Source of the DNA: Thermoactinomyces sp. DSM 45891
Lineage (GTDB): Bacteria; Bacillota; Bacilli; Thermoactinomycetales; Thermoactinomycetaceae
Reading direction: 5' to 3'
DNA: 59,997 bases
Assembly: GCF_900119485.1 (NCBI RefSeq)
Contig: NZ_FPJZ01000017.1
Span: forward strand, 1 to 59,997
The notes under the pieces are model-generated. The model made no database searches. It saw nothing but the letters and a program-made list of their open reading frames with translations, and was not told where the DNA came from. The position numbers were made by a program, and so were the translations under genes. Position 1 is the first letter of the stretch. Each line of letters opens with the position of its first letter. Shown here one piece after another: positions 1 to 9,212 of the stretch.

Positions 1-48
1 TCTCATTTCTGATCTAATTTTGAAGGTGTTTCACCTTCTACAACTTAG

Positions 49-165
49 TCTGGTGATGATGGCGGAGGGGATCCACTCGTTCCCATCCCGAACACGACCG
101 TTAAGCCCTCCAGCGCCGATGGTACTTGGACCGCAGGGTCCTGGAAGAGTAGGACGTCGCCAGGC
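49..165 (+). rRNA. rrf: 5S ribosomal RNA
   Basis: About 117 nt with the 5S signatures: a 5' end TCTGGTGATGATGGCG, the internal block CCCATCCCGAACACG, and a 3' end GACGTCGCCAGGC that pairs with the 5' end. It is the last gene of an rRNA operon whose 16S and 23S genes lie to the left of the window. A strong terminator follows at once. A 70-codon reading frame across it is only a shadow of the conserved RNA. Exact ends may be off by 1-3 nt. Confidence 0.96.
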
Positions 166-174
166 ATACATAAT

Positions 175-213
175 AACAAAAAAGTGCTCAGTGAACTGGG
201 TGCTTTTTTGTTA
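175..213 (+). terminator. Terminator of the rRNA operon
   Basis: AACAAAAAAGTGCTCA pairs with TGGGTGCTTTTTTGTT around a short loop and ends in a T run. It lies 10 nt after the 5S gene. Confidence 0.9.
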
Positions 214-355
214 TTCCAAATTCTACTTATGAAGAGCCAAAATACTATAAAAAGTCTTTACAAAGCTGGCTAAATAGTAGATGGGATAGCTCTTTATACT
301 CCTTTTTGCTTATAAATAACTAAATAATTAGATTTAATTAGAATTTATAACATCC

Positions 356-397
356 AAACCGAACGCTCTAAATCAATATTTGATAAATGTTCGTTTT
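356..397 (+). promoter_or_regulatory. PurR operator: two facing PurBoxes
   Basis: The box at 386-397 reads AAAACGAACATT on the minus strand, a full match to the Bacillus PurBox consensus AWWWCGAACWWT. A weaker plus-strand box with the CGAAC core lies at 356-367. The boxes face each other across 18 nt, directly upstream of the -35 element, which is the layout known for PurR-controlled promoters in B. subtilis. PurR repression relieved by PRPP is inferred from that family. Confidence 0.78.
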
Positions 398-400
398 TTG

Positions 401-429
401 TTGACTAACTTTTAACTCCTTGTTACACT
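401..429 (+). promoter_or_regulatory. Sigma-A promoter of the pur operon
   Basis: TTGACT (401-406), a 17-nt spacer and TACACT (424-429). It lies just after the PurBoxes and about 55 nt before the riboswitch, so the transcript would start near 436. Confidence 0.75.
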
Positions 430-487
430 GATAACGAATCAAGCTTATGAATCAAGTAAACATCTCAAAATGAATATAGAACAAAGT

Positions 488-640
488 ACTTTTCTTCATA
501 TAAGTCTGGGAATAGGCCTGGATGTCTCTACAAGGAAACCGTAAATTTCCTTTCTATGGGGAAAGTCTACTTTTAGGCGGGACATAAGACCGAAAATGTA
601 GATTTTTCACATGAAAATATCTGTATTTCGGTCTCTTTTT
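488..640 (+). promoter_or_regulatory. Purine riboswitch, guanine class, with terminator
   Basis: The aptamer (about 488-566) has the CATATAA block, the GTCTCTAC and CCGTAAA junction pieces and CTATG before the 3' P1 strand. P1 is CTTTTCTTCATA against TATGGGGAAAG. The base that sets specificity, in TTCTATG, is C, which predicts guanine or hypoxanthine rather than adenine. A terminator hairpin (587-637) has arms starting AGACCGAAA and ending TTTCGGTCT, followed by T6. AGTCTAC at 564-570 can pair with GTAGATT in the terminator 5' arm as antiterminator. Ligand binding should end transcription before purE. Confidence 0.92.
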
Positions 641-678
641 TATATTTAAATTACTAAATTAGAGGGAGAGATGAATAG

Positions 679-1167
679 ATGAATCGCTCGAAAGTTGGAG
701 TCATCATGGGGAGTACGTCAGATTGGTCCACGATGCAAAAAGCTTGTCAGATTTTGGACGAGTTAGAAGTGTCTTATGAGAAGCAAGTCGTTTCTGCTCA
801 CCGTACTCCAGATGAGATGTTTCAATATGCGGAAGAAGCATCCAAGAAGGGGATTAGTGTCATTATTGCAGGAGCAGGTGGGGCGGCTCATCTACCAGGT
901 ATGGTTGCTTCTAAGACCATTCTTCCTGTGATTGGGGTCCCGATTAAAAGTTCCACTTTAAATGGGATTGATTCTCTCCTATCTATTGTCCAGATGCCAG
1001 CTGGTGTTCCAGTTGCAACTGTGGCCATTGGAGATGCTGGTGCAAGTAACGCAGGCTTGTTGGCAGCTCAGATATTAGCCGTAACGGATGAAGATTTACA
1101 ACGAAGATATCAAGAGCGCCGAGAGATGATTCGCCAGCGTGTATTAAAGGATCGTGATTTGGCATGA
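679..1167 (+). CDS. purE: N5-carboxyaminoimidazole ribonucleotide mutase PurE
   Basis: Converts N5-CAIR to CAIR in purine synthesis and acts together with PurK. The 162-residue protein opens with the class I PurE nucleotide-binding segment (GVIMGSTSDW) followed by VSAHRTPDEM and IAGAGGAAHLPGM, all conserved. Length is normal. A GAGGGAGAG site precedes the ATG. It is the first gene of the operon, directly after the riboswitch, and its stop overlaps the purK start. Confidence 0.97.
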   Translation: MNRSKVGVIMGSTSDWSTMQKACQILDELEVSYEKQVVSAHRTPDEMFQYAEEASKKGISVIIAGAGGAAHLPGMVASKTILPVIGVPIKSSTLNGIDSLLSIVQMPAGVPVATVAIGDAGASNAGLLAAQILAVTDEDLQRRYQERREMIRQRVLKDRDLA

Positions 1168-2450
1168 CAATGCAATTTACGAAATTAGGGGATTCCTTAT
1201 TGAATAGTCTTCCTAAAAAAGAAGCAAGTTTTACTTGGAGGCAAACAAGTAAAACTTCTCCATTAGTCGTTCCTGGACAGATGATTGGAGTGTTAGGTGG
1301 TGGTCAGTTGGGTCGCATGATCATCTTAGAGGGCCGTAGACTAGGATATCGCTTCGTTGTATTAGATCCAACAACCAATTCCCCAGCGGGACAAGTAGCG
1401 GACGAACAGATCATCGGAGCGTACGATTCCCCAATGGCAATGGAACGACTTATAGATAAGTCTGATTTGGTTATATATGAATTTGAAAATATAGATCTTG
1501 ATACGGTTCGCATGATTGAGGCGATAAAACCCTTACCACAAGGAAGCAATCTGCTTCGGTGGACTAAGCATAGAGGGCAAGAGCGAACGGTGTTACAAGA
1601 TGCACAAATCCCGATTTCCCCTTATCAGGTTGTGACATCGAGAGCACAGATGCTTGAGGCTGTTGAGAAGCTACAATTCCCATGCGTATTGAAAACACTT
1701 ACAGGTGGTTATGATGGTAAGGGTCAATGGGTGGTTCGTACGCTAGACGATGCGTTTCCTCCAGTAGAAATAATCGAGAAGGGAATATTGGTCGAGAAAT
1801 TTGTTCCTTATGTAAAAGAGATTTCGGTGATTGTGGCTCGAGGTATTGCAGGAGAGGTGGAGGTTTATCCACCTGTAATGAATATCCATCGAAATCAAAT
1901 TTTACACATGACGATTTCTCCGGCTCCGATTAAAGAGGGAATTCGCGAGAGAGCGGAACAAATTGCATATCAACTGGCTAGCCAACTTCGATTTGTAGGG
2001 ATGCTTGCTATTGAGATGTTTGTGTTGGCAGATGGGACTATCTTGGTGAATGAGTTAGCACCTAGGCCACACAATTCAGGACATATTACAATGGATATCA
2101 TGACTACTTGCCAGTTTGAGCAGTTCATACGTGCGGTAACAGGGCTTTCGCTTCGCAAACCGGCTCGAAAAAATAGTGGGATTATGGTAAATCTATTAGG
2201 AGAGCATCAAGATGCCTTCTTTGATGAATTAACAAAGTTACCGTCTTGTGCCAAGGTACATTTGTATGGGAAAAGTGTTGCCAAAGAGGGAAGAAAGATG
2301 GGACATATTAATTTTGTTGGGGATTCGCTAGAAGATTTGTTAGAGTTGGTAAATGAGATGTCTATTTGGAATCCATTAAGCGGGCAAGAGTGGAAAGCTG
2401 TTTTTGCCATTGCCAACAATCAGATGGAAAGTAGGAGATTGAATGATTGA
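1164..2450 (+). CDS. purK: 5-(carboxyamino)imidazole ribonucleotide synthase PurK
   Basis: ATP-grasp enzyme that carboxylates AIR with bicarbonate to give N5-CAIR, the substrate of PurE. The N-terminal nucleotide fold GVLGGGQLGRM is clear, followed by ATP-grasp blocks (LKTLTGGYDGKGQWVV, NELAPRPHNSGH). It starts in an ATGA overlap with purE. At 428 residues it is longer than usual: about 38 residues precede the conserved GxxGGGQLG, where B. subtilis PurK has about a dozen. The extra DNA contains a perfect 12-bp inverted repeat (1226-1257). An internal ATG at 1279 would remove the extension but lacks a good ribosome binding site. Confidence 0.95.
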   Translation: MTMQFTKLGDSLLNSLPKKEASFTWRQTSKTSPLVVPGQMIGVLGGGQLGRMIILEGRRLGYRFVVLDPTTNSPAGQVADEQIIGAYDSPMAMERLIDKSDLVIYEFENIDLDTVRMIEAIKPLPQGSNLLRWTKHRGQERTVLQDAQIPISPYQVVTSRAQMLEAVEKLQFPCVLKTLTGGYDGKGQWVVRTLDDAFPPVEIIEKGILVEKFVPYVKEISVIVARGIAGEVEVYPPVMNIHRNQILHMTISPAPIKEGIRERAEQIAYQLASQLRFVGMLAIEMFVLADGTILVNELAPRPHNSGHITMDIMTTCQFEQFIRAVTGLSLRKPARKNSGIMVNLLGEHQDAFFDELTKLPSCAKVHLYGKSVAKEGRKMGHINFVGDSLEDLLELVNEMSIWNPLSGQEWKAVFAIANNQMESRRLND

Positions 2451-3741
2451 GCGTTATAGTCGTCCGGAGATGACAGCGATTTGGACAGAGGAGAATAAGT
2501 TTCGTGCTTGGTTAGAGGTAGAAATCCTTGCTTGTGAAGCATGGGTCCAACTGGGTCATATTCCTAAGGAAGATGTTGCATTGATACGTAAAAATGCGAA
2601 GGTGAACGTAGAGAGAATAGCGGAGATCGAACTGGAAACGCGTCATGATGTTGTTGCATTTACCCGTGCTGTGGCGGAAACGCTTGGTGCGGAATCAAAG
2701 TGGGTACATTATGGACTTACTTCTACGGATGTTGTAGATACAGCATTATCGTATTTGCTTCTTCAAGCGAATGAAATTTTACTCGCGGATGTGGATCGGT
2801 TTATAGATGTTTTGAAAGAGAAGGCGCTTGAACATAAGTATACGGTGATGATGGGACGTACCCACGGTGTACATGCGGAACCGACGACATTTGGCCTAAA
2901 AATGGCGTTATGGTATGCAGAGATGAAGCGGAATCGGGAACGATTGGTACAAGCAATTGAATCGGTTCGTGTAGGGAAAATGTCTGGGGCCGTGGGAACC
3001 TATGCCAATATTGATCCGTTTGTAGAGGAATATGTATGTGAGAAATTGGGCTTGCAAGCAGCAGAAATTTCTACACAAACACTGCAGCGCGATCGACATG
3101 CTCACTATCTATCGACTCTTGCCTTGATTGCGACATCTTTGGATAAGTTTGCAACGGAGATTCGAGGCTTACAGAAGAGTGAAACACGCGAGGTAGAGGA
3201 AGCGTTTAAAAAAGGGCAGAAGGGCTCTTCCGCAATGCCTCATAAACGTAATCCGATCGGCTGTGAAAATGTTAGTGGCTTGGCACGTGTGATTCGTGGG
3301 CATATGGTTTCTGCGTATGAAAATGTTCCTCTATGGCATGAGCGGGATATTTCCCACTCTTCAGTAGAACGTGTAATTTTACCGGATGCAACGATTTTAC
3401 TTGATTACCTACTAAACCGTTTTGCTCGTATTGTAAAAGAATTGACTGTATTCCCTGAAAATATGAAGCGGAATATGGATCGTACTTTTGGATTGATTTA
3501 CTCACAACGTGTTCTGCTCACCTTGATTAATAAGGGTTGGAAGCGAGAAGAGGCATACGATCGTGTGCAGAAATTAGCGATGCAGGCATGGGAAGAACAA
3601 ACACCATTCCGCCCCCTTGTGGAAAAGGATGAACTGATTCGTGAAACGCTTAGTGAGGAAGAGATGGCGGATTGCTTTGACTATCAGTTCCACCTGGCAC
3701 AAGTGGATACGATTTTTAAGCGGGTAGGTTTGGGAGTGTAA
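2443..3741 (+). CDS. purB: Adenylosuccinate lyase PurB
   Basis: Fumarase/aspartase superfamily lyase acting twice in purine synthesis, on SAICAR and on adenylosuccinate. At 432 residues the length is typical. It carries the superfamily signature GSSAMPHKRNP and the upstream TSTDVVDTA and MGRTHGVHAEP blocks that hold catalytic histidines. The start overlaps the end of purK by 8 nt, so the two are probably translationally coupled. Confidence 0.97.
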   Translation: MIERYSRPEMTAIWTEENKFRAWLEVEILACEAWVQLGHIPKEDVALIRKNAKVNVERIAEIELETRHDVVAFTRAVAETLGAESKWVHYGLTSTDVVDTALSYLLLQANEILLADVDRFIDVLKEKALEHKYTVMMGRTHGVHAEPTTFGLKMALWYAEMKRNRERLVQAIESVRVGKMSGAVGTYANIDPFVEEYVCEKLGLQAAEISTQTLQRDRHAHYLSTLALIATSLDKFATEIRGLQKSETREVEEAFKKGQKGSSAMPHKRNPIGCENVSGLARVIRGHMVSAYENVPLWHERDISHSSVERVILPDATILLDYLLNRFARIVKELTVFPENMKRNMDRTFGLIYSQRVLLTLINKGWKREEAYDRVQKLAMQAWEEQTPFRPLVEKDELIRETLSEEEMADCFDYQFHLAQVDTIFKRVGLGV

Positions 3742-3897
3742 TATAAATAAAAAGTCATTAAATGGGAGTTTGTTTTCATTTCATGGACCAAGCTTGATTT
3801 TTAGTTATCTACATGGCTGTAACAGTGGGTACGCCTTAGGAGTGAGAGAGGTTTTAACAGTGATGGCCTAGGGTTAATTGAGATAGGAGGAGCTTGC

Positions 3898-4617
3898 ATG
3901 AGTACAGATAGCTTGCTGTATGAGGGGAAGGCAAAACAACTCTTTCCCACAGATGATCCACAAGTTCTTCGGGTTGTGTATAAAGATTCTGCGACTGCTT
4001 TTAATGGGGAGAAAAAAGCAGAGTTAGAAGGGAAAGGGATTTTAAACAACCAAATTAGTAAGCTGTTTTTTGATTACCTTACCAAACATGGTGTGGAGCA
4101 TCACTTTATTGAAACGATTTCGGACTATGAGCAATTGGTAAAAAGAGTGTCCATTATCCCGTTAGAGGTCGTGGTGCGAAATATAGCGGCTGGTTCTTTG
4201 GTGAAACGTGTAGGGTTAGCAGAAGGTACTCAGTTAAGTCGTCCGGTGGTGGAATTTTATTATAAGAATGATGAGTTAGGCGATCCGCTGATGAATCAAG
4301 ACCACATCGCGATGTTGGAGCTTGCTACTTCGGATCAAGTTGGACATATGAGGCAAATCGCTTTGCAGGTAAATGATATCTTACAGCTATATTTGGAAGA
4401 AAAGGGACTTGTGTTGGTTGATTTTAAGTTAGAGTTTGGAGTCGATCCGTCTGGAACGTTGTTGTTAGCAGATGAGATATCCCCTGATACGTGCCGTTTT
4501 TGGGACAACACTACAGGGGAAAAGTTGGATAAAGATCGATTTCGCCAAGATCTAGGAAATGTCTTAGAAGCATATAAAGAAATCTACCAACGACTAGGGG
4601 GGGCTTCACATGCTTAA
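3898..4617 (+). CDS. purC: SAICAR synthetase PurC
   Basis: Joins CAIR and aspartate with ATP to make SAICAR. The 239-residue protein starts LLYEGKAKQLF, the family N-terminal motif, and contains PLEVVVRNIAAGSLVKR and LVDFKLEFG. An AGGAGG site lies before the ATG. Unlike its neighbours it follows a 156-nt gap with no recognisable gene, terminator or clear promoter. It overlaps purS by 8 nt. Confidence 0.97.
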   Translation: MSTDSLLYEGKAKQLFPTDDPQVLRVVYKDSATAFNGEKKAELEGKGILNNQISKLFFDYLTKHGVEHHFIETISDYEQLVKRVSIIPLEVVVRNIAAGSLVKRVGLAEGTQLSRPVVEFYYKNDELGDPLMNQDHIAMLELATSDQVGHMRQIALQVNDILQLYLEEKGLVLVDFKLEFGVDPSGTLLLADEISPDTCRFWDNTTGEKLDKDRFRQDLGNVLEAYKEIYQRLGGASHA

Positions 4618-4897
4618 AGCGGTCATTTTTATCACGCTAAAAGAGAGTGTACTCGATCCACAAGGTGTGGCTGTAAAGAATTCGTTGCACACGATGGGCT
4701 ATCAAACGGTGGCGGATGTGAGGATTGGTAAAAGACTTGAGGTTGTGCTGGATACAATGGATCGGCAAAAAGCAGAAGAAGAGATTCGGGTCATGTGTGA
4801 AAGGCTACTTTCGAACCCTGTGATGGAGAATTTTACGTTTGAAATCGAGGAGGTAGATGAAAGTGCGATTTGCAGTTCCGATCTTTCCAGGATCTAA
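4610..4897 (+). CDS. purS: FGAM synthase subunit PurS
   Basis: Small subunit that bridges PurL and PurQ in the formylglycinamidine ribonucleotide synthase complex. The core (KAVIFITLKESVLDPQG, VADVRIGKRLEV, NPVMENFTFEIEE) is canonical. At 95 residues it is about ten longer than usual, because the frame runs 41 nt into purQ and adds a tail ending DLSRI. The tail is probably a by-product of the overlap. Confidence 0.95.
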   Translation: MLKAVIFITLKESVLDPQGVAVKNSLHTMGYQTVADVRIGKRLEVVLDTMDRQKAEEEIRVMCERLLSNPVMENFTFEIEEVDESAICSSDLSRI

Positions 4898-5546
4898 TTG
4901 TGACTGGGATTGTATCCATGGTGTGGAAGATGTGTTAGGGGAAGAAGTACAACCTGTATGGCATCAATCTTCTCACTTAGATGGATTTGATGCTATCATT
5001 CTACCAGGCGGTTTCTCTTACGGTGATTATCTGCGAGCAGGTGCGCTGGCTCGCTATTCTCCTGTGATGGAGTCGGTTGTGAATGCTGCAAAGGAAGGGA
5101 AATTTGTAATCGGAATATGTAATGGATTCCAAATTTTGCAAGAAGCAGGACTCCTTCCAGGGGCCTTGATGCAGAATCATCATCTGCAATTTCGTTGTGA
5201 TTTTACTACTCTACGTGTAGAAAATAATCAAACTCCTTTTACCAATCAATATAAGCTTGGAGAAACAATTGAAATTCCGATTGCTCATGGGCAAGGTAAT
5301 TTTACTTGTGATGCGAGCACTCTTAACGAATTACAAGCAAATAACCAGATACTCTTCCGATATGCAGGAACGAATCCAAACGGCTCTCTAAACCAAATCG
5401 CTGGTATTACGAATCGAAATGGGAATGTGCTGGGCATGATGCCTCATCCTGAGCGGGCGATTATGGATTGGATGGGGTCAGCTGATGGAACTAGATTATT
5501 TACATCAATGTTACAAGCATGGAAGGAGAATCAAGGTGCTGCATGA
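4857..5546 (+). CDS. purQ: FGAM synthase glutaminase subunit PurQ
   Basis: Class I glutamine amidotransferase that delivers ammonia to PurL. The 229-residue protein shows FAVPIFPGSNCDWD at the start, the nucleophile cysteine in GICNGFQIL, and the His/Glu pair in MMPHPERA. Its start lies inside purS and its end overlaps purL by 11 nt. Confidence 0.97.
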   Translation: MKVRFAVPIFPGSNCDWDCIHGVEDVLGEEVQPVWHQSSHLDGFDAIILPGGFSYGDYLRAGALARYSPVMESVVNAAKEGKFVIGICNGFQILQEAGLLPGALMQNHHLQFRCDFTTLRVENNQTPFTNQYKLGETIEIPIAHGQGNFTCDASTLNELQANNQILFRYAGTNPNGSLNQIAGITNRNGNVLGMMPHPERAIMDWMGSADGTRLFTSMLQAWKENQGAA

Positions 5547-7827
5547 ATCTACTCAAACCGTTGCGCAAGCTGTGAAGACAATGGCGAATGAGCCTACTCC
5601 AGAAAATATTCGAGATCAAGAATTGTATCGAAATATGGGTGTTTTGCCTGTTGAGTATGACCAAATCTGTGGACACCTAGGCCGTCTGCCTAGCTGGACC
5701 GAAGTAGGGATTTACTCGGTTATGTGGTCAGAACATTGCAGTTATAAGAACTCCAAACCATTGCTTCGCAAGTTTCCAACGTCTGGACCAAGGGTTTTGC
5801 AAGGGCCGGGAGAGGGAGCAGGTGTAATTGACATCGGGGATGATCAGGCTGTTGTGTTTAAGATCGAGAGCCACAACCATCCTTCTGCTGTTGAGCCATT
5901 TCAAGGAGCAGCGACAGGTGTAGGTGGAATTATCCGAGATGTTTTTTCCATGGGGGCTCGTCCAGTTGCGTTGCTTAATTCTCTGCGATTCGGTGAGCTT
6001 GAGTCGCCACAGGTTAAGTATCTATTTGATCATGCAGTAGCTGGGATTGCTCATTATGGCAACTGTATTGGAATCCCGACGGTGGGTGGGGAAGTTGTAT
6101 TTGATCCATCTTATGAGGGGAATCCACTAGTTAATGCCATGTGTGTCGGAGTGCTAGAGCATCATGAGCTACAAAAAGGGATTGCAACAGGGATAGGTAA
6201 TCCCATTATCTACGTTGGGGCTAGCACAGGGCGTGATGGGATTCATGGAGCTACTTTTGCCTCGGAGGAGTTAAATGAGGAATCAGAGGAGAAGCGGTCT
6301 GCGGTTCAAGTAGGTGATCCATTTGTAGAGAAATTGCTTCTCGAAGCTTGTATTGAAATGGTAAAGAAAGAAATGCTTTTGGGGATTCAAGATATGGGAG
6401 CAGCAGGACTTACTTGCTCAAGTGCGGAGATGGCCGCAAAAGGTGGAGTAGGGCTAGAGATGAATCTAGACTTGGTTCCACAGCGTGAATCTGGAATGAC
6501 ACCGTATGAGATTATGCTCTCTGAGTCCCAAGAACGTATGCTGCTTGTGGTTGAAGCAGGTAGGGAACACGAGGTAAAGGAAGTTTGTGATCGCTGGGGT
6601 TTGCAGTCTGCTGTAGTGGGACGTGTGACAGAAGGAAATCGCTATCAAATTTTACATCAAGGTGCTTTGATTACAGATATTCCTGTTCATACACTGGTAG
6701 ATGATGCACCTATTTATCAAAGGGAGGCGAGAGAGCCTGCTTATTATACTGAATTTGGACAAGTAGATGCATATGATCAAGTGAAAGAAGTAGATCCACA
6801 AGCGGCTTTTTACAAGATTTTAGGCTCAAGTAATGTAGCAAGTAAACGCTATGTTTATCAACAATATGATCATATGGTACGTACGAGTACGGCGGTTCGT
6901 CCGGGATCGGATGCAGCGGTTGTGGTTATACGAGGGACCGAAAAAGCATTAGCGATGTCAACGGATGGAAATGGCCGTTATGTTTATCTTGATCCAGAGC
7001 AGGGTGGCCGAATCGCAGTGGCTGAATCAGCTCGCAATGTGGTTTGCTCTGGTGCTGAGCCACTTGGGGTAACAGATTGTTTAAACTTTGGCAGCCCAGA
7101 AAAGCCAGAGGTGTACTGGCAGTTATCAAAAGCAATCGATGGAATGAGTGAAGCATGTCATGCACTATCTACACCTGTCATCGGAGGAAATGTGAGCCTC
7201 TATAATGAGACAAATGGACAACCGATCTTTCCGACTCCGGTGGTGGGAATGGTGGGATTGATTGAGAAGCGAGAGCATATTACAACACAAGCATTCCAGC
7301 AAGCTGGCGACTGCGTATTATTGCTAGGGGATACGAAGATTGAATTAGGTGGAAGTGAGTTGCAACATCTTATCACAGGTAGTATCAGTGGACGCCCGCC
7401 GGTACTTCATTGTGAAACGGAACAAACCCTTCAAGCGGCACTGCTAAAAGCGATCCGCCAAGGGATGATTCAATCTGCCCATGATTTGGCAGAGGGGGGC
7501 TTGGCTCTAGCGGTTTCGGAATCAGCGATGAGCGGAAAATGTGGCGTTACGATTGATTTGAAAAATGAACTGCCTACGATTGCCGCACTTTATAGCGAGA
7601 CCCAATCACGTGTTATCGTGAGTGTCCGCTCGGAAGATCGAGCAGAGGTGATTTCATTTTTTCAAGAAAGTGGTGTTCCTGTTCAAGAGATAGGCGTTGT
7701 TACGGAAGAACCAACTATCACGATTTCTCACAATGGACAAGTTGTTATCAATGACTCACTTGCTTCGATTACGCAACTCTACGAGGAGGCTATCCCATGC
7801 AAGATGAAAGCATCTTCGACGAACTAA
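5536..7827 (+). CDS. purL: FGAM synthase large subunit PurL
   Basis: Small-type PurL that uses ATP and PurQ-derived ammonia to convert FGAR to FGAM. Conserved blocks include YSVMWSEHCSYKNSKP, FKIESHNHPSAVEPFQGAAT, IRDVFSMGARP and, in the second half, HDLAEGGLA. I chose the GTG at 5536 (763 residues) because AAGGAG lies 7 nt upstream. The frame is open further upstream inside purQ, and an ATG at 5581 matches the B. subtilis N-terminus but has no good binding site. Confidence 0.95.
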   Translation: MLHESTQTVAQAVKTMANEPTPENIRDQELYRNMGVLPVEYDQICGHLGRLPSWTEVGIYSVMWSEHCSYKNSKPLLRKFPTSGPRVLQGPGEGAGVIDIGDDQAVVFKIESHNHPSAVEPFQGAATGVGGIIRDVFSMGARPVALLNSLRFGELESPQVKYLFDHAVAGIAHYGNCIGIPTVGGEVVFDPSYEGNPLVNAMCVGVLEHHELQKGIATGIGNPIIYVGASTGRDGIHGATFASEELNEESEEKRSAVQVGDPFVEKLLLEACIEMVKKEMLLGIQDMGAAGLTCSSAEMAAKGGVGLEMNLDLVPQRESGMTPYEIMLSESQERMLLVVEAGREHEVKEVCDRWGLQSAVVGRVTEGNRYQILHQGALITDIPVHTLVDDAPIYQREAREPAYYTEFGQVDAYDQVKEVDPQAAFYKILGSSNVASKRYVYQQYDHMVRTSTAVRPGSDAAVVVIRGTEKALAMSTDGNGRYVYLDPEQGGRIAVAESARNVVCSGAEPLGVTDCLNFGSPEKPEVYWQLSKAIDGMSEACHALSTPVIGGNVSLYNETNGQPIFPTPVVGMVGLIEKREHITTQAFQQAGDCVLLLGDTKIELGGSELQHLITGSISGRPPVLHCETEQTLQAALLKAIRQGMIQSAHDLAEGGLALAVSESAMSGKCGVTIDLKNELPTIAALYSETQSRVIVSVRSEDRAEVISFFQESGVPVQEIGVVTEEPTITISHNGQVVINDSLASITQLYEEAIPCKMKASSTN

Positions 7828-9212
7828 ATGAAGAGTGCGGTGTTTTTGGCATTGTAGGTCACCCGACGGCCTCCGCTCTCACATATTATGGATTACATGC
7901 ATTGCAACATCGCGGACAAGAAAGTGCAGGTATCGTCAGTACGAATGGGGATCGTTTTCATATCCATCGCGGTATGGGGCTTGTAACCGAAGTGTTTTCT
8001 ACTGAAGCGATTGAGCGATGCAAGGGAACCGTAGCCATTGGCCATGTTCGCTACTCTACAACAGGTGCAAGTGAGCTAGCGAATGTGCAACCTCTTGTCT
8101 TTACGTACGCTAGAGGGGAAATTGCCATTGCTACGAATGGTAATTTAGTGAATGGGGATCGGTTGCGAGCAGAATTAGAGGCTGAGGGATCGATTTTTCA
8201 GACAACTACTGATACGGAAGTGATTGCTCATTTAATCGCTCGCTCTAGGGAGGAAACGATTGAAGGCGCGGTAAAAGAAGCATTAAATCGTCTAGTGGGA
8301 GCCTATGCGCTTCTCATTCTAACCAATGAACAGCTACTGGTTTGCCAAGATCCACATAGTCTTCGTCCTTTATCCATGGGGATGGTGGAAGGTGCATATG
8401 TTTTTTCCTCAGAGACGTGTGCGTTTGATATTACCGGTACGGAATACATTCGTGAGATAGAACCAGGGGAGATGGTTATTCTCGATGATCGAGGGATACG
8501 CTGCGAACGGTTTGCCCCACCGGCTCCACGTTCGCTCTGCTCGTTTGAGTATATCTATTTTGCGAGACCAGATAGTGATATCGGGGGTATTAATGTCCAC
8601 AGTGCCCGAAAGCGTATGGGGGTCCAGATGGCCCTCGAAGCCCCCGTGGAGGCAGACGTTGTAACAGGTGTGCCGGATTCCAGTATTTCGGCGGCGATTG
8701 GATTTGCGGAAGCGACAGGTATCTCATATGAATTAGGATTAATTAAAAATCGCTATGTAGGACGGACTTTTATCCAGCCTAGTCAGATGATGCGAGAACG
8801 TGGTGTAAAGATGAAGTTAAGCGCTGTTCGCAAAGTCGTAGAAGGAAAGCGAGTTGTCATGGTGGATGATTCGATTGTACGGGGTACGACGAGCCGGCGA
8901 ATTGTTCAACTCATTCGTGATGCAGGTGCGACTGAAGTTCATGTGCGTATTAGCTCTCCGCCTGTGAAAAATCCTTGTTTCTATGGAATTGATACTGCCG
9001 ATCGAGAGCAATTGATTGCGGCTACTCATTCACTTGAAGAAATTCGTCTGGCAATCGGAGCAGATAGCTTAGCCTTTTTAAGCCCGGAAGGGATGCTCAG
9101 AGGAATCGGACGAGAGAGTCAGGAGAAGAACTGTGGACATTGTCTAGCTTGTTTTAACGGTGATTACCCGACTGTTATCGAACAGGAACTAGTAGGGGAG
9201 GGGCAACGATGA
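7797..9212 (+). CDS. purF: Amidophosphoribosyltransferase PurF
   Basis: Commits PRPP and glutamine to purine synthesis. The 471-residue protein has a short propeptide (13 residues) before Cys14 in EECGVFG, which becomes the N-terminal nucleophile after processing. The PRPP loop VMVDDSIVRGTTSRR is present. C-terminal CGHCLAC and an earlier NPCFYG match the iron-sulfur ligands of the Bacillus enzyme. GAGGAGG precedes the start, which lies inside the end of purL. Confidence 0.97.
   Translation: MQDESIFDELNEECGVFGIVGHPTASALTYYGLHALQHRGQESAGIVSTNGDRFHIHRGMGLVTEVFSTEAIERCKGTVAIGHVRYSTTGASELANVQPLVFTYARGEIAIATNGNLVNGDRLRAELEAEGSIFQTTTDTEVIAHLIARSREETIEGAVKEALNRLVGAYALLILTNEQLLVCQDPHSLRPLSMGMVEGAYVFSSETCAFDITGTEYIREIEPGEMVILDDRGIRCERFAPPAPRSLCSFEYIYFARPDSDIGGINVHSARKRMGVQMALEAPVEADVVTGVPDSSISAAIGFAEATGISYELGLIKNRYVGRTFIQPSQMMRERGVKMKLSAVRKVVEGKRVVMVDDSIVRGTTSRRIVQLIRDAGATEVHVRISSPPVKNPCFYGIDTADREQLIAATHSLEEIRLAIGADSLAFLSPEGMLRGIGRESQEKNCGHCLACFNGDYPTVIEQELVGEGQR

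Noticed and set aside
20..232. Open frame of 70 codons at the left edge
   Set aside because: It runs through the 5S rRNA and its terminator; the conservation belongs to the RNA.
488..566. Adenine riboswitch
   Set aside because: The base before TATG in the 3' junction is C, not U, and it precedes a purine synthesis operon.
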